A DNA stretch of 64,000 nt, taken from assembly GCA_020854265.1 (NCBI GenBank), contig JADZFU010000004.1, positions 1 to 64,000 on the forward strand, in the 5' to 3' direction. Below the pieces are notes generated by a model, which did no database searches, was not told the origin of the DNA, and saw only the letters and a list, made by a program, of their open reading frames with translations. This DNA comes from Candidatus Uhrbacteria bacterium (lineage in GTDB: Bacteria > Patescibacteriota > Patescibacteriia > 2-12-FULL-60-25). A program made the position numbers and the translations under genes. Numbering within the stretch: position 1 is the stretch's first letter; each line of letters begins with the position of its first letter. Below, piece after piece: positions 50,599-59,400 of this stretch.

Positions 50599-51570
50599 AT
50601 GACGCATTCGATCGCTGATTATCTTGGCGGCAGCGGACCAATCTTGTCTTTGTGTCGACGTACGGTACGCATCAGGCTTTTCTAAAATATCCTTCAATGC
50701 TTTGACCCAATGATGCGGTTTTTCCGGCGCGGCAAAAATCGTGCCTGTGGGAGCCGTGATCGGGAGCGGCGCGGCGGTCGAAGCGATGATAGGCGTTCCG
50801 TAATGAGCGGCTTCATGAAGCGGGATGCCGAATCCTTCGTACCAGCTTGGATACAAAAAGGCCGAGGCATGTTCATAGAGCCACGCCAACTCGGCGTCTG
50901 CGGTAACATTTTTCCCGCTTTTTCCGGTGAGGATAGCCTGTATCCCGTTTTGACGGGCCGCTTCCAAAGCGACGGAAGTATTTTTTCGAGGATCGCCATC
51001 GCCGATCACGATAATAAATTTTCCTTGCGGGGGATTTGCCGGAGGATTTGCCGGAGGAAGCGTGTCGATGCCAAGCGGAATGGTGTCGATAGATTGTTCG
51101 TCGACTTGTAGAAGACGAATCAAATCCTGCTTTGTATTGTCACTGACAGCAAAAATGCGACGGGCATGTTTGATCATGCGTTTCGGAGAGACGAGCTTGT
51201 GCCAAATCCTTGCGCGTGGACGGAACCATTTCGGCTCAATCAAAAACGAGAGATCATGGACGATAAGTGCATACGGGATTGAAATCGGTCCGGAAAATCC
51301 GAGATTAAAAAAAAGCATGGCATCGGCTTTGGCCTGATCAAAATGCATATCGAGCGAACTGAGACGCAATGCAAACAGGGCAGAAAGGATTTTGTTGGGC
51401 ATCGGCACATGAATGTCGGATCCGGAATATCGATGCGTGCCGGTGGTTCCGACTATCCAATTCAAATCCGGAGAAGCTTGTTTCAAGGCGGGGAGCAATC
51501 CTTCGGCCAAGCGTCTTACGCCACCGGAGCGGCGGTCTTGCAGTGGGCGGCCGTCGACCAAAATGTTCAT
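50593..51570 (-). CDS. GT4-type glycosyltransferase
   Basis: MNILVDGRPLQDRRSGGVRRLAEGLLPAL...FLYPSWYEGFGIPLHEAAHYGTPIIAS. Confidence 0.9.
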   Translation of the reverse strand: MNILVDGRPLQDRRSGGVRRLAEGLLPALKQASPDLNWIVGTTGTHRYSGSDIHVPMPNKILSALFALRLSSLDMHFDQAKADAMLFFNLGFSGPISIPYALIVHDLSFLIEPKWFRPRARIWHKLVSPKRMIKHARRIFAVSDNTKQDLIRLLQVDEQSIDTIPLGIDTLPPANPPANPPQGKFIIVIGDGDPRKNTSVALEAARQNGIQAILTGKSGKNVTADAELAWLYEHASAFLYPSWYEGFGIPLHEAAHYGTPIIASTAAPLPITAPTGTIFAAPEKPHHWVKALKDILEKPDAYRTSTQRQDWSAAAKIISDRMRHL

Positions 51571-52712
51571 ACTGAACGCGCTTGCCACGCCTCGCGGATC
51601 TGTTCGCGTACGCGTTTTTGGAATGCCGGTTTGGCAAACGTTTCGGCATGAGCGCGGATGCGGCGCGCGTCGAATTTTCCCGGATCAAAACGGATAACCG
51701 CATTGCCGACATCTTCCCATGTCTGGACTTCAAAATATGTGCCGGTTGTCCCGTCGATTACGGTTTCGGCTGCGCCGCCTTGTCCAAATGCGATAATTGG
51801 CCGTCCGGCAGCCATAGCCTCCACGGCGGTGATGCCGAAGTCTTCGATTTGCGGATGGAGGAAGGCGATGGCCTCGCGGAACAGTTCGATTTTTTCTTGC
51901 TCGGTGACATGGCCGAGGAACTCGGTTTTTGGTCCTGCGAGTTTTTTGAGTTTCGGTAATTCCGGCCCTTCGCCAAAGATTTTAAGCGGGAGATTTAGTT
52001 TTGCGAATGCTCGCACGGCTAGGTCAAAACGTTTGTATGCTACAAGGCGTCCGCCGGTGAGCCAAAATGATCCGGCTTTGTGCGAAAATGGAATACGCTC
52101 GATATCGACCGGAGGCGCGATGACGGTCGAGCCGCGACCGTAGTAGCGTTTGATACGCGACTGCGAGGTGCGGCTATTGGTCAAAAGAATGTCGGGACGC
52201 GAAGCTGCCAAACGGTCCCATGTGCGCAGTTGATGAAGCACGGAAGGCAGAATGCGTTTGATAAGCGCGGGTTGAGGCAGCTCATTTATGTATCCGACCC
52301 GTTCTTGCCAGAGAAAGCGCGTCGGCGTATGGAGGTAACAGATATTGAGCGCATCAGGAGAAGCGATAACACCTTTAGCAAAACTGGAAGACGAGGAGAG
52401 CACAAGATCGTAGCCGGAGAGATCCATGTCTTCGATCGCGCTTGCCATGAAAGGCAGATACCACTGGTAGTGATGTTTGGCGAAGGGAAGATCGTTTAAG
52501 CGCGATGGACGGATGTCGGCGTGTTTGAATCCCGCGTGGGTGCGGCGAGGATTATGAAACAGGGTAAAGATCGGTGCACGAGGATACATTTCATGCAGGG
52601 CGAGCAGCGTGCGCTCGGCTCCGCCATCCTGGACCAAATAATCATGGACGAGGGCAACGCGGCGCGGTTCATTCCGTGCTTCTGTGCGTACGGGCGCCGA
52701 TGCCAGACTCAT
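51567..52712 (-). CDS. GT4-type glycosyltransferase
   Basis: VHDYLVQDGGAERTLLALHEMYP...FLHPQIEDFGITAVEAMAAGRPIIAFGQGG. Confidence 0.92.
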   Translation of the reverse strand: MSLASAPVRTEARNEPRRVALVHDYLVQDGGAERTLLALHEMYPRAPIFTLFHNPRRTHAGFKHADIRPSRLNDLPFAKHHYQWYLPFMASAIEDMDLSGYDLVLSSSSSFAKGVIASPDALNICYLHTPTRFLWQERVGYINELPQPALIKRILPSVLHQLRTWDRLAASRPDILLTNSRTSQSRIKRYYGRGSTVIAPPVDIERIPFSHKAGSFWLTGGRLVAYKRFDLAVRAFAKLNLPLKIFGEGPELPKLKKLAGPKTEFLGHVTEQEKIELFREAIAFLHPQIEDFGITAVEAMAAGRPIIAFGQGGAAETVIDGTTGTYFEVQTWEDVGNAVIRFDPGKFDARRIRAHAETFAKPAFQKRVREQIREAWQARSV

Positions 52713-52764
52713 GTTTTGATTGTATGCACGGCGCAGAGGCGTGTCGCGACGGAAACGTCAAGGG

Positions 52765-54189
52765 CTAGTAAGCCCCTTTTTTGTTGAAAACAGCCATCGG
52801 AGTTTTGAGGAGGATGTACAAGTCCAATGCGGGGGACCAGTTTTCGATATACCAGGCGTCCAAGCGGACCTCGTCTTCAAAATCCAGATCGCTGCGGCCG
52901 GAGATTTGGGCGAGACCGGTAATACCGGGTTTGATCGCGAGCACACGGCGGTGATGGGGGAGATAATTTGCGACTTCGCGCGGCTGGTGCGGGCGCGGAC
53001 CTACGAGCGACATATCGCCTTTGAGCACGTTCATGAATTGCGGCAATTCGTCGATGGACCAGCGTCGGATAAAGCGGCCGACACCGGTTACACGCGGATC
53101 ATCTGCGATTTTGTAGACTGGACCCTCCTTGATGCTTTTTTCTTTGATCAATTCTTTTTCCATTTCGAGAGCGGCTTTTTGTTTTTTGAATTGCGGACCA
53201 ATGGAGTATCGGCGCCACATGGAACGCAATTTCATCAAGCGGAATAAGCTGCCGCGTTCACCAACGCGCTCGTTCATGAAAAAAACCGGCAAACCGTCTT
53301 CTATCCACAAAGCGATCGCGGAAATGATTATGAGCGGACTTGCAAAAATTAAAAGCAAAGATGCCGCGATGATATCGAAGAGCCGTTTAAAGATACGGCC
53401 CCAGCCATCAAGACGCGTTCGTTTGACGCTGATGACGGGCACTCCGCCAAACGTGTCCATTTCTACATTGGTGAAGGTGGCGGAGAAAAGATCGGCGAGA
53501 TAGCGGAATCCGAGATGGTGTTCTTCCGCTAGCCCGATGAGATCGAGCGCGTCGGAGCGGTTAAGCTCCGGTTCGGCGAGGAGAATGGTATCGATTTTGT
53601 GTTTGGCGGCTAACTCACGGAGCTCTTTTTTGGTGATGTCGTTCCATGTTTTGAATTGTTTGACTATGGTCCAGCCGAGTTCGGGATGCTGTTTGTACAG
53701 CATAGCGATGTCCAAGGCAGCGCGTGAGGATCCGACCAAGGCAATCTGCTCATGTCCGACACGTGCTCGGAAGAGGATGCGGCGGAATGCACGCAGGGCA
53801 AGGCGTGCGAGCGAAACATAGACGACGGCAAATCCGAAAACGGCGGCGATGACGAAGCGAGACGTGTCGAGCGCACGTGAAAAGAAAACGATAGCGATAA
53901 CCAACATGATGCCGGCTAAACAAGAGACGAATACCCGTCCGAGCATGTTCCACGCACGACGCTGTCGTATCGAGTACAAACCGGCCATGGCAAAAAGCAG
54001 CATCCAAAGGAGTGCAAAGCCTGTAGCCGAGGCGAGGTACTGCGAAAACGGGATCTCGGTGATGATAGGACGGATGCCGGTGAAATACGGAGAGAAGCGC
54101 AGAGCGTACGCAGAAACCGCCGCGCCCAAGAGGGCGAGGAAATCCAGCGGCAGGAGCAAAGCCGCAAAGGTAAGGTCCAACCGTCGCAT
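52765..54189 (-). CDS. Polyprenyl-phosphate sugar phosphotransferase (WcaJ/exopolysaccharide family)
   Basis: KRLFDIIAASLLLIFASPLIIISAIAL...RRWSIDELPQFMNVLKGDMSLVGPRPHQPREV...KPGITGLAQISGRSDLDFEDEVRLDAWYIENWS. Confidence 0.93.
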   Translation of the reverse strand: MRRLDLTFAALLLPLDFLALLGAAVSAYALRFSPYFTGIRPIITEIPFSQYLASATGFALLWMLLFAMAGLYSIRQRRAWNMLGRVFVSCLAGIMLVIAIVFFSRALDTSRFVIAAVFGFAVVYVSLARLALRAFRRILFRARVGHEQIALVGSSRAALDIAMLYKQHPELGWTIVKQFKTWNDITKKELRELAAKHKIDTILLAEPELNRSDALDLIGLAEEHHLGFRYLADLFSATFTNVEMDTFGGVPVISVKRTRLDGWGRIFKRLFDIIAASLLLIFASPLIIISAIALWIEDGLPVFFMNERVGERGSLFRLMKLRSMWRRYSIGPQFKKQKAALEMEKELIKEKSIKEGPVYKIADDPRVTGVGRFIRRWSIDELPQFMNVLKGDMSLVGPRPHQPREVANYLPHHRRVLAIKPGITGLAQISGRSDLDFEDEVRLDAWYIENWSPALDLYILLKTPMAVFNKKGAY

Positions 54190-54210
54190 GTCCTGCCTAT
54201 TTTAGCATAC

Positions 54211-54240
54211 AAAAGACCCCGCCTCTCGTGAGAGGCGGGG
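54211..54240 (-). terminator. Intrinsic terminator for the 54252..54860 gene
   Basis: ccccgcctctcgtgagaggcgggg with a T-run on the minus strand. Confidence 0.8.
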
Positions 54241-54251
54241 AGGAGTGGCGG

Positions 54252-54860
54252 TCAGAGTCGTCCACCTTGGACGAAGGTCAGGATCAGCTTTACCGATTTT
54301 CTACCGATGGCATTGGGGAGGAACTTCACCTCTTCCGCGCCACCGAAACGATCGAGCGTGTCCTCGATGCCCTCTTCGTAGACGAGATCGCCGATCGCGA
54401 CATTGTATTTGTTCTTGATCGGCTGTTTCTGTTTCGGAATGTCGAAGATGGAAAAGGGGAGCTTGTCTTTGGGCTCGAGGCCCGGGTTCAGTCTTGTGAT
54501 GATGTTGGCCGCCCGTTCGAATCCCACGCGGCGCGCATCGTTGAGAAAGTTCATGACAATGTCTCTCGACAAGCCCTCGATGGAGGCGAGCACTTCCTCG
54601 TCGACCCAGCGGTCGGCGCTCATGCGCCAAACGGGGGCCAGCTTGGACTTGTCTTCGCCTTGATAGACGACCACGGTCGAAGTTCCGTTCCAGAGCGTGC
54701 CGATGCGCGTCTCGAGGAACCAGAGATCGTCTTCGTGACGGCTGTACTGCGTGGCACCTGGGATGGTGGACCGCTCGGCGCGTTTCAGGAGGTTTTTCTC
54801 CTGGCTATCGAACATCTTGGCGAGAAAGAGCGTGAGGCGCTCGTCGGTGAGCTGTTCCAT
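54252..54860 (-). CDS. Orphan hypothetical protein (about 202 aa), C-ending codon bias
   Basis: Second Met preferred (MEQLTDERLTLFLAKMFDSQEKN...) because gcgaggtggta precedes it; TTGACA on the minus strand at 54904-54899. Confidence 0.75.
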   Translation of the reverse strand: MEQLTDERLTLFLAKMFDSQEKNLLKRAERSTIPGATQYSRHEDDLWFLETRIGTLWNGTSTVVVYQGEDKSKLAPVWRMSADRWVDEEVLASIEGLSRDIVMNFLNDARRVGFERAANIITRLNPGLEPKDKLPFSIFDIPKQKQPIKNKYNVAIGDLVYEEGIEDTLDRFGGAEEVKFLPNAIGRKSVKLILTFVQGGRL

Positions 54861-54944
54861 TACCACCTCGCCCATTTCTTTTCATATTTCAGGCTTTTTG
54901 TCAATGCATTTCCCGACGCAAGCGGATATGGCATAGTGTTGTCC

Positions 54945-55880
54945 ATGGCAAGCGTTTCCAGCTATCTCCGTATCTTTCTGGAGCATCTCGAAGTCGAGAA
55001 AGGGCGGTCCGTGATGACCATCCGAAATTATGAGTTTTATCTTAAACGTTTTATCGACTGGTCAAAGGATCCTGAGACGGAAGCGATTAATCCGGACGTG
55101 ATCCATAATTATCGCCTGTTCTTGAACCGCATGGACCGCGGAGACGATATGCAGGGCTTGAAAAAAACGACGCAGAATTACCATCTTATTGCGTTGCGTA
55201 CATTTTTGAAATTTTTGGCCAAGCGCGATATTCCGACCATGGCTCCGGAAAAAATCGAATTGGCAAAACAAGGCACGCGCGAGGTGCAGTTTTTAGAAGG
55301 GACGGATTTGCCGCGCCTGCTCGAAGCTCCTGATAAATCGGATGCGCAGCCGATCGTAAAAGCACGCGACAAAGCTATTCTCGAATTATTCTTTTCGACA
55401 GGGATGCGTGTTTCGGAGTTGGCAAAGCTCAAGCGTGATCAAATCAACTTAAAACGGGATGAATTTTCCGTGCGCGGAAAAGGCGACAAGACGCGCGTTG
55501 CTTTTCTTTCTGCCCAAGCCAAGCACGCCCTGGCACAATATCTCGAGCTACGCGAGGACGAAGTGCCGTACATGTTTGTGCGCCATGACCGCGCCAAGGC
55601 TGGCGCAAAAGAAGTCGGACCACTCACCCCGAGGTCTATCGAGCGTCTTGTAAAATATTATGCAGTCGCGGCAGGCATCCCGAAAAAAGTTTCTCCGCAT
55701 ACTCTCCGACACTCCTTTGCAACGGATCTGCTCATGAATGGCGCCGATATCAGGTCGGTTCAGTCCATGCTCGGACATGCATCCATCACTACCACGCAGA
55801 TTTATACGCATGTGACCAACCAGCAGCTGAAAGAAGTGCACAAGGCATTCCACGCCAAGACGATGAACGATGAGCCGTGA
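54945..55880 (+). CDS. xerD: XerC/XerD-type tyrosine recombinase
   Basis: STGMRVSELAKLKRDQINLKRDEFSVRGKGDKTR...SPHTLRHSFATDLLMNGADIRSVQSMLGHASITTTQIYTHVTNQQLKEV; start trimmed to MASVSSYLRIFLEHLE. Confidence 0.94.
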   Translation: MASVSSYLRIFLEHLEVEKGRSVMTIRNYEFYLKRFIDWSKDPETEAINPDVIHNYRLFLNRMDRGDDMQGLKKTTQNYHLIALRTFLKFLAKRDIPTMAPEKIELAKQGTREVQFLEGTDLPRLLEAPDKSDAQPIVKARDKAILELFFSTGMRVSELAKLKRDQINLKRDEFSVRGKGDKTRVAFLSAQAKHALAQYLELREDEVPYMFVRHDRAKAGAKEVGPLTPRSIERLVKYYAVAAGIPKKVSPHTLRHSFATDLLMNGADIRSVQSMLGHASITTTQIYTHVTNQQLKEVHKAFHAKTMNDEP

Positions 55881-56306
55881 TCGATGAACGACAGGAAATG
55901 ATTAAAATATGGAGGAAAGATATCTCGATAAAGTAAAAAGATTGGCGGATGAGTATGCTCATTTAGTTTATAAAATATCTAAACAGCTGCCTAATGAAGA
56001 AAAATATGGGATAACTTCCCAATTAAATCGGGTAGCATTGTCGGTTGCTTTAAACGTAGTTGAAGGTTATACAAGAAGGAGCGATAAGGATTTTTTACGT
56101 TTTATTGAGATTGCACACGGTTCTTTGAAGGAATCAGATTATTTGCTTGGTTTTTGCGTTGAAGAATCCTTGCTCATAGCGACTGAAGTTCAATCAATCA
56201 GAATGTTGGCTGATAACCTTGCGGCGATGTTATGGGGCATTCTCAAGAACCACAAATCATGATTATCTATCTGTCGTTCATGGCTCATCGCTCATGGATC
56301 ATCGAT
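55861..56306. mobile_element. Candidate IVS-like element: four-helix-bundle gene flanked by imperfect inverted repeats
   Basis: Left arm atgaacgatgagccgtgatcgatgaacgacag (from 55863); right arm ctgtcgttcatggctcatcgctcat (about 56271-56295), its reverse complement apart from a small insertion and single-base differences. Confidence 0.55.
55909..56262 (+). CDS. Four-helix-bundle protein (S23/IVS-type, TIGR02436-like)
   Basis: VKRLADEYAHLVYKISKQLPNEEKYGITSQLNRVALSVALNVVEGYTRRSDKDFLRFIEIAHGSLKESDYLLGFC. Confidence 0.9.
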   Translation: MEERYLDKVKRLADEYAHLVYKISKQLPNEEKYGITSQLNRVALSVALNVVEGYTRRSDKDFLRFIEIAHGSLKESDYLLGFCVEESLLIATEVQSIRMLADNLAAMLWGILKNHKS

Positions 56307-56310
56307 TTCT

Positions 56311-56387
56311 GTCCTCGTAGCTCAGTTGGATAGAGCAGCTGCCTTCTAAGCAGCAGGTCGGACGTTCGAATCGTCCCGGGGACACCA
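56311..56387 (+). tRNA. tRNA-Arg (TCT)
   Basis: GTCCTCGTAGCTCAGTTGGATAGAGCAGCTGCCTTCTAAGCAGCAGGTCGGACGTTCGAATCGTCCCGGGGACACCA. Confidence 0.95.
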
Positions 56388-56388
56388 T
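56317..56388 (+). repeat. Left copy of perfect 72-bp direct repeat (tRNA-Arg from nt 7 through CCA+T); attL-like
   Basis: Identical to 63649-63720. Confidence 0.9.
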
Positions 56389-56390
56389 AA

Positions 56391-56420
56391 AAAAATACCG
56401 CGTACAATCGCGGTATTTTT
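56391..56420 (+). terminator. Intrinsic terminator after tRNA-Arg
   Basis: aaaaataccgcgtacaatcgcggtattttt. Confidence 0.85.
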
Positions 56421-56478
56421 ATTAGAACCCAAGAAGCCTGTGTTATACTTAAATATATAATCATTTTTTTAATTTATT

Positions 56479-59400
56479 GTGTCTAAAAATCTATTTGCGG
56501 CATTCCGTAAGATGTCCATCTTTTTTTGCGTGTTCTCGCTACTTTTCTCGAATATAGCCCCGGTTTTAGCTTCTGATGCTGACATGGTATCCGTACAACC
56601 GGTTGAGGATGCAGACATCCCATCACAGACATTGGACGAATCTACTACAGTAGAAGGGCCGACAGATCCAGAAATCGCCGTTCCATCTTCGGAAGTGAAT
56701 GCGATTGCTGAATTTTCTGAGCTGGAAGATACAAACAAGGATGACATCAAGGATTCTACCGACACAAAAGAGCCTCCCGAGGCAGAAGCGGCATCAATGC
56801 GTTCTATTGATGATGAGACCGAGTCAATCATAGACCGAGTACTGTCTCAGAACTTAGCCAAAGCCAACCAGCAGAATATCCAACAGAATACCGGCAACTT
56901 GGTTTATCGTTATCCTATCTCGATCCCTCCAGGAAGAAGCGGACTGCAGCCTAATTACGAGCTGGTGTACGAGAGTCAAGCTTCGACCTTAGGGAGTATT
57001 TATGGCGCGAATTGGTCAGATAACATTCCATATATTCAACGATATGCTAAAAAAGGCGTAGACCGACTTTATAGCACAACAACTCCGCAGTATTTCACTT
57101 CATATTGGGATGGTGAATTAACAACAACAACCAATCCTGTACTTTACGTTGCGAGAACGGAAAATGGAGATTTTCGTAAATATGAATTTACGAGCACCAC
57201 AAATCAGTGGCTCGTGACCGATAAGGCGGGTACGAGATATACATTCGGTTATTCAACCTCAACACGCCAAGACGACCCCAATGACGGCACGCGTGTTTTT
57301 AAATGGATGTTGGAAGAGATGCGGGATACCAATGACAACTATATCAAGTACACGTATTCAAAGGACTCGGGGGTAATTTATCCCGCAAGTATTATTTATA
57401 CAGGAAACGGAGTCACTGATGGCATATTTCAAATCAATTTTGTTACCTCAACGCGAACGGATACTGCGAGCTCAACAAATACAGGTTTCAATATCGTACC
57501 TAAATATCTCGTAAGCCGTATCGATGTAAACAGTGATGGTTCTTTGGTACGTCAGTACTCTTTAGGATATACGACTGGAGATAATGGAACTCGTTCCCTT
57601 CTGTCAACGGTTGTTGAATCCGGTAGGGATGAATTTAGTAATACGGTTACACAACCAACAACGACATTTAGCTATCAAACCCAGGTACCGGGCTGGTCAT
57701 CGAGTTCTACTTGGTATCCTCCCGCGTTACTTGCACCGGATACATATCAAGATATCGGTTACCGTGTAGTTGACGTAAATGGCGATGCTTTGGCTGATGT
57801 TATCAGAGGTTATTACGACGGCGGATCATCCTATAGTTACGAGGCTTATATCAATAACGGTAATGGCTGGACCGCGGATTCGGCTTGGAATCCGCCAGTA
57901 CCCTTTACTCAAATCAATAAAGATTTGGGATGCAGAATTTTAGATGTGAATGGAGATGGGTTGACGGATATTATTTGTAGTTATTGGAATGGCAGCTGGA
58001 ATTCCTATTCAGCGCATATCAATAACGGTAATGGCTGGACCGCGGATTCGGCTTGGAATCCGCCCGTTGTATTTAATCAAGTTTCGGGTCATGACAGGGG
58101 TTATAAAATCGCCGATTTTAATGGTGACGGATTGCCTGATTTCGTAAGAAGTGTTGCGGGAGCAAATATCTACGAAGCTTGGATTAACAACGGTAATGGG
58201 TGGACATCAGATCCGAGCTGGTACCCTCCAGAGCTATTAACCTCTGACACCCTTCGTGATCGCGGTTGGAAGGTCTTTGATGCAAATGCGGATGGCTTGG
58301 CCGATCTTATCCGTGGTTATTACGATGGTAGTAGCTATTACTATTCAGCATATATCAACAATGGCCATGGCTGGACCTCGGATCCGACATGGAAGTCGCC
58401 CGTGGTACTTAGCAACTATGTGACGGATGACATGGGTTATCGGATCATGGATGTAAATGGCGACAGTTTACCGGATATGGTTCGCAGCTATAGCGCCGGA
58501 GGAAACTATTATGAAGCATGGATTAACAATGGTCGTGGTTGGACATCTGATTCAAATTGGTACCCTCCTGTCTTGCTTTGGATAAGTTCCGGAAAAGATG
58601 CTGCCTTCAAAATTGCAGATGTAGACGGTGATGGCATGCCTGATATGATTCGGAGCTTAATATCATCTCCGTATGTTTACGAAGCTTGGATTGATAACGG
58701 AAAAGCAAATAGCTTGTTATCAAGAATTACGTATCCGCAAGGCGGCAACGTATCATTTGTCTATAAACGCGCTGCCCAGTTCAGGAATGAGAACGGAGGT
58801 ATAGCTAATCGCGCCCACGTTTCGATCCCAACTGTTTCCAATATCGTAGTCAGTGATGGTTTAGGAAATATCGCAACGACTACCTATGCATACAACGGGG
58901 GAATGTATTCTTATAACAATCCTTTCGACAGCAGATTCGCTGGGTTTGCCAGTACAACCGTTGTAGATCCGCATGGGAATGTCACCAAAACGTTCTTTCA
59001 TCAAGGGAATGCGAGTGATAGCACGCAAGGCGAGTTTACGGATAATTATTTCAAGATTGGCAAGCCGTATCGGATCGAAAAATATGATGGGAGTAGCAAT
59101 CTTTTTGAAAAAACCATCAATAAATGGGATAGCACAAGCTCAACAGTCGCAAGCACGACTTCAGCTTTTGTAAAACTTGCGCAAGCCGTTGTTTATACTT
59201 ACGACGGGGATTCAAGCCATAAAGACAAAGCGGAAGCATATACCTATGACAATATCAACGGCAACCAGACGCAGAAGGTAGAATATGGCCATGTGACTGG
59301 AAGCGATGATGGGACGTTTACTGATTCTGGTACCGATCTTGTTACTACGAATATTTCTTATGCCTCAGGTGCCACAAGCAGCGTCATCGGAGCTGTCAAG

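Noticed and set aside
54228-54944. N-terminal extension of the xer ORF
   Set aside because: Antisense to the 54252..54860 gene; recombinase homology begins at ATG 54945.
57853-58065. CRISPR-like or intergenic repeats
   Set aside because: The repeated ~45-bp stretches are in frame and encode INNGNGWTADSAWNPP units of FG-GAP-like repeats.
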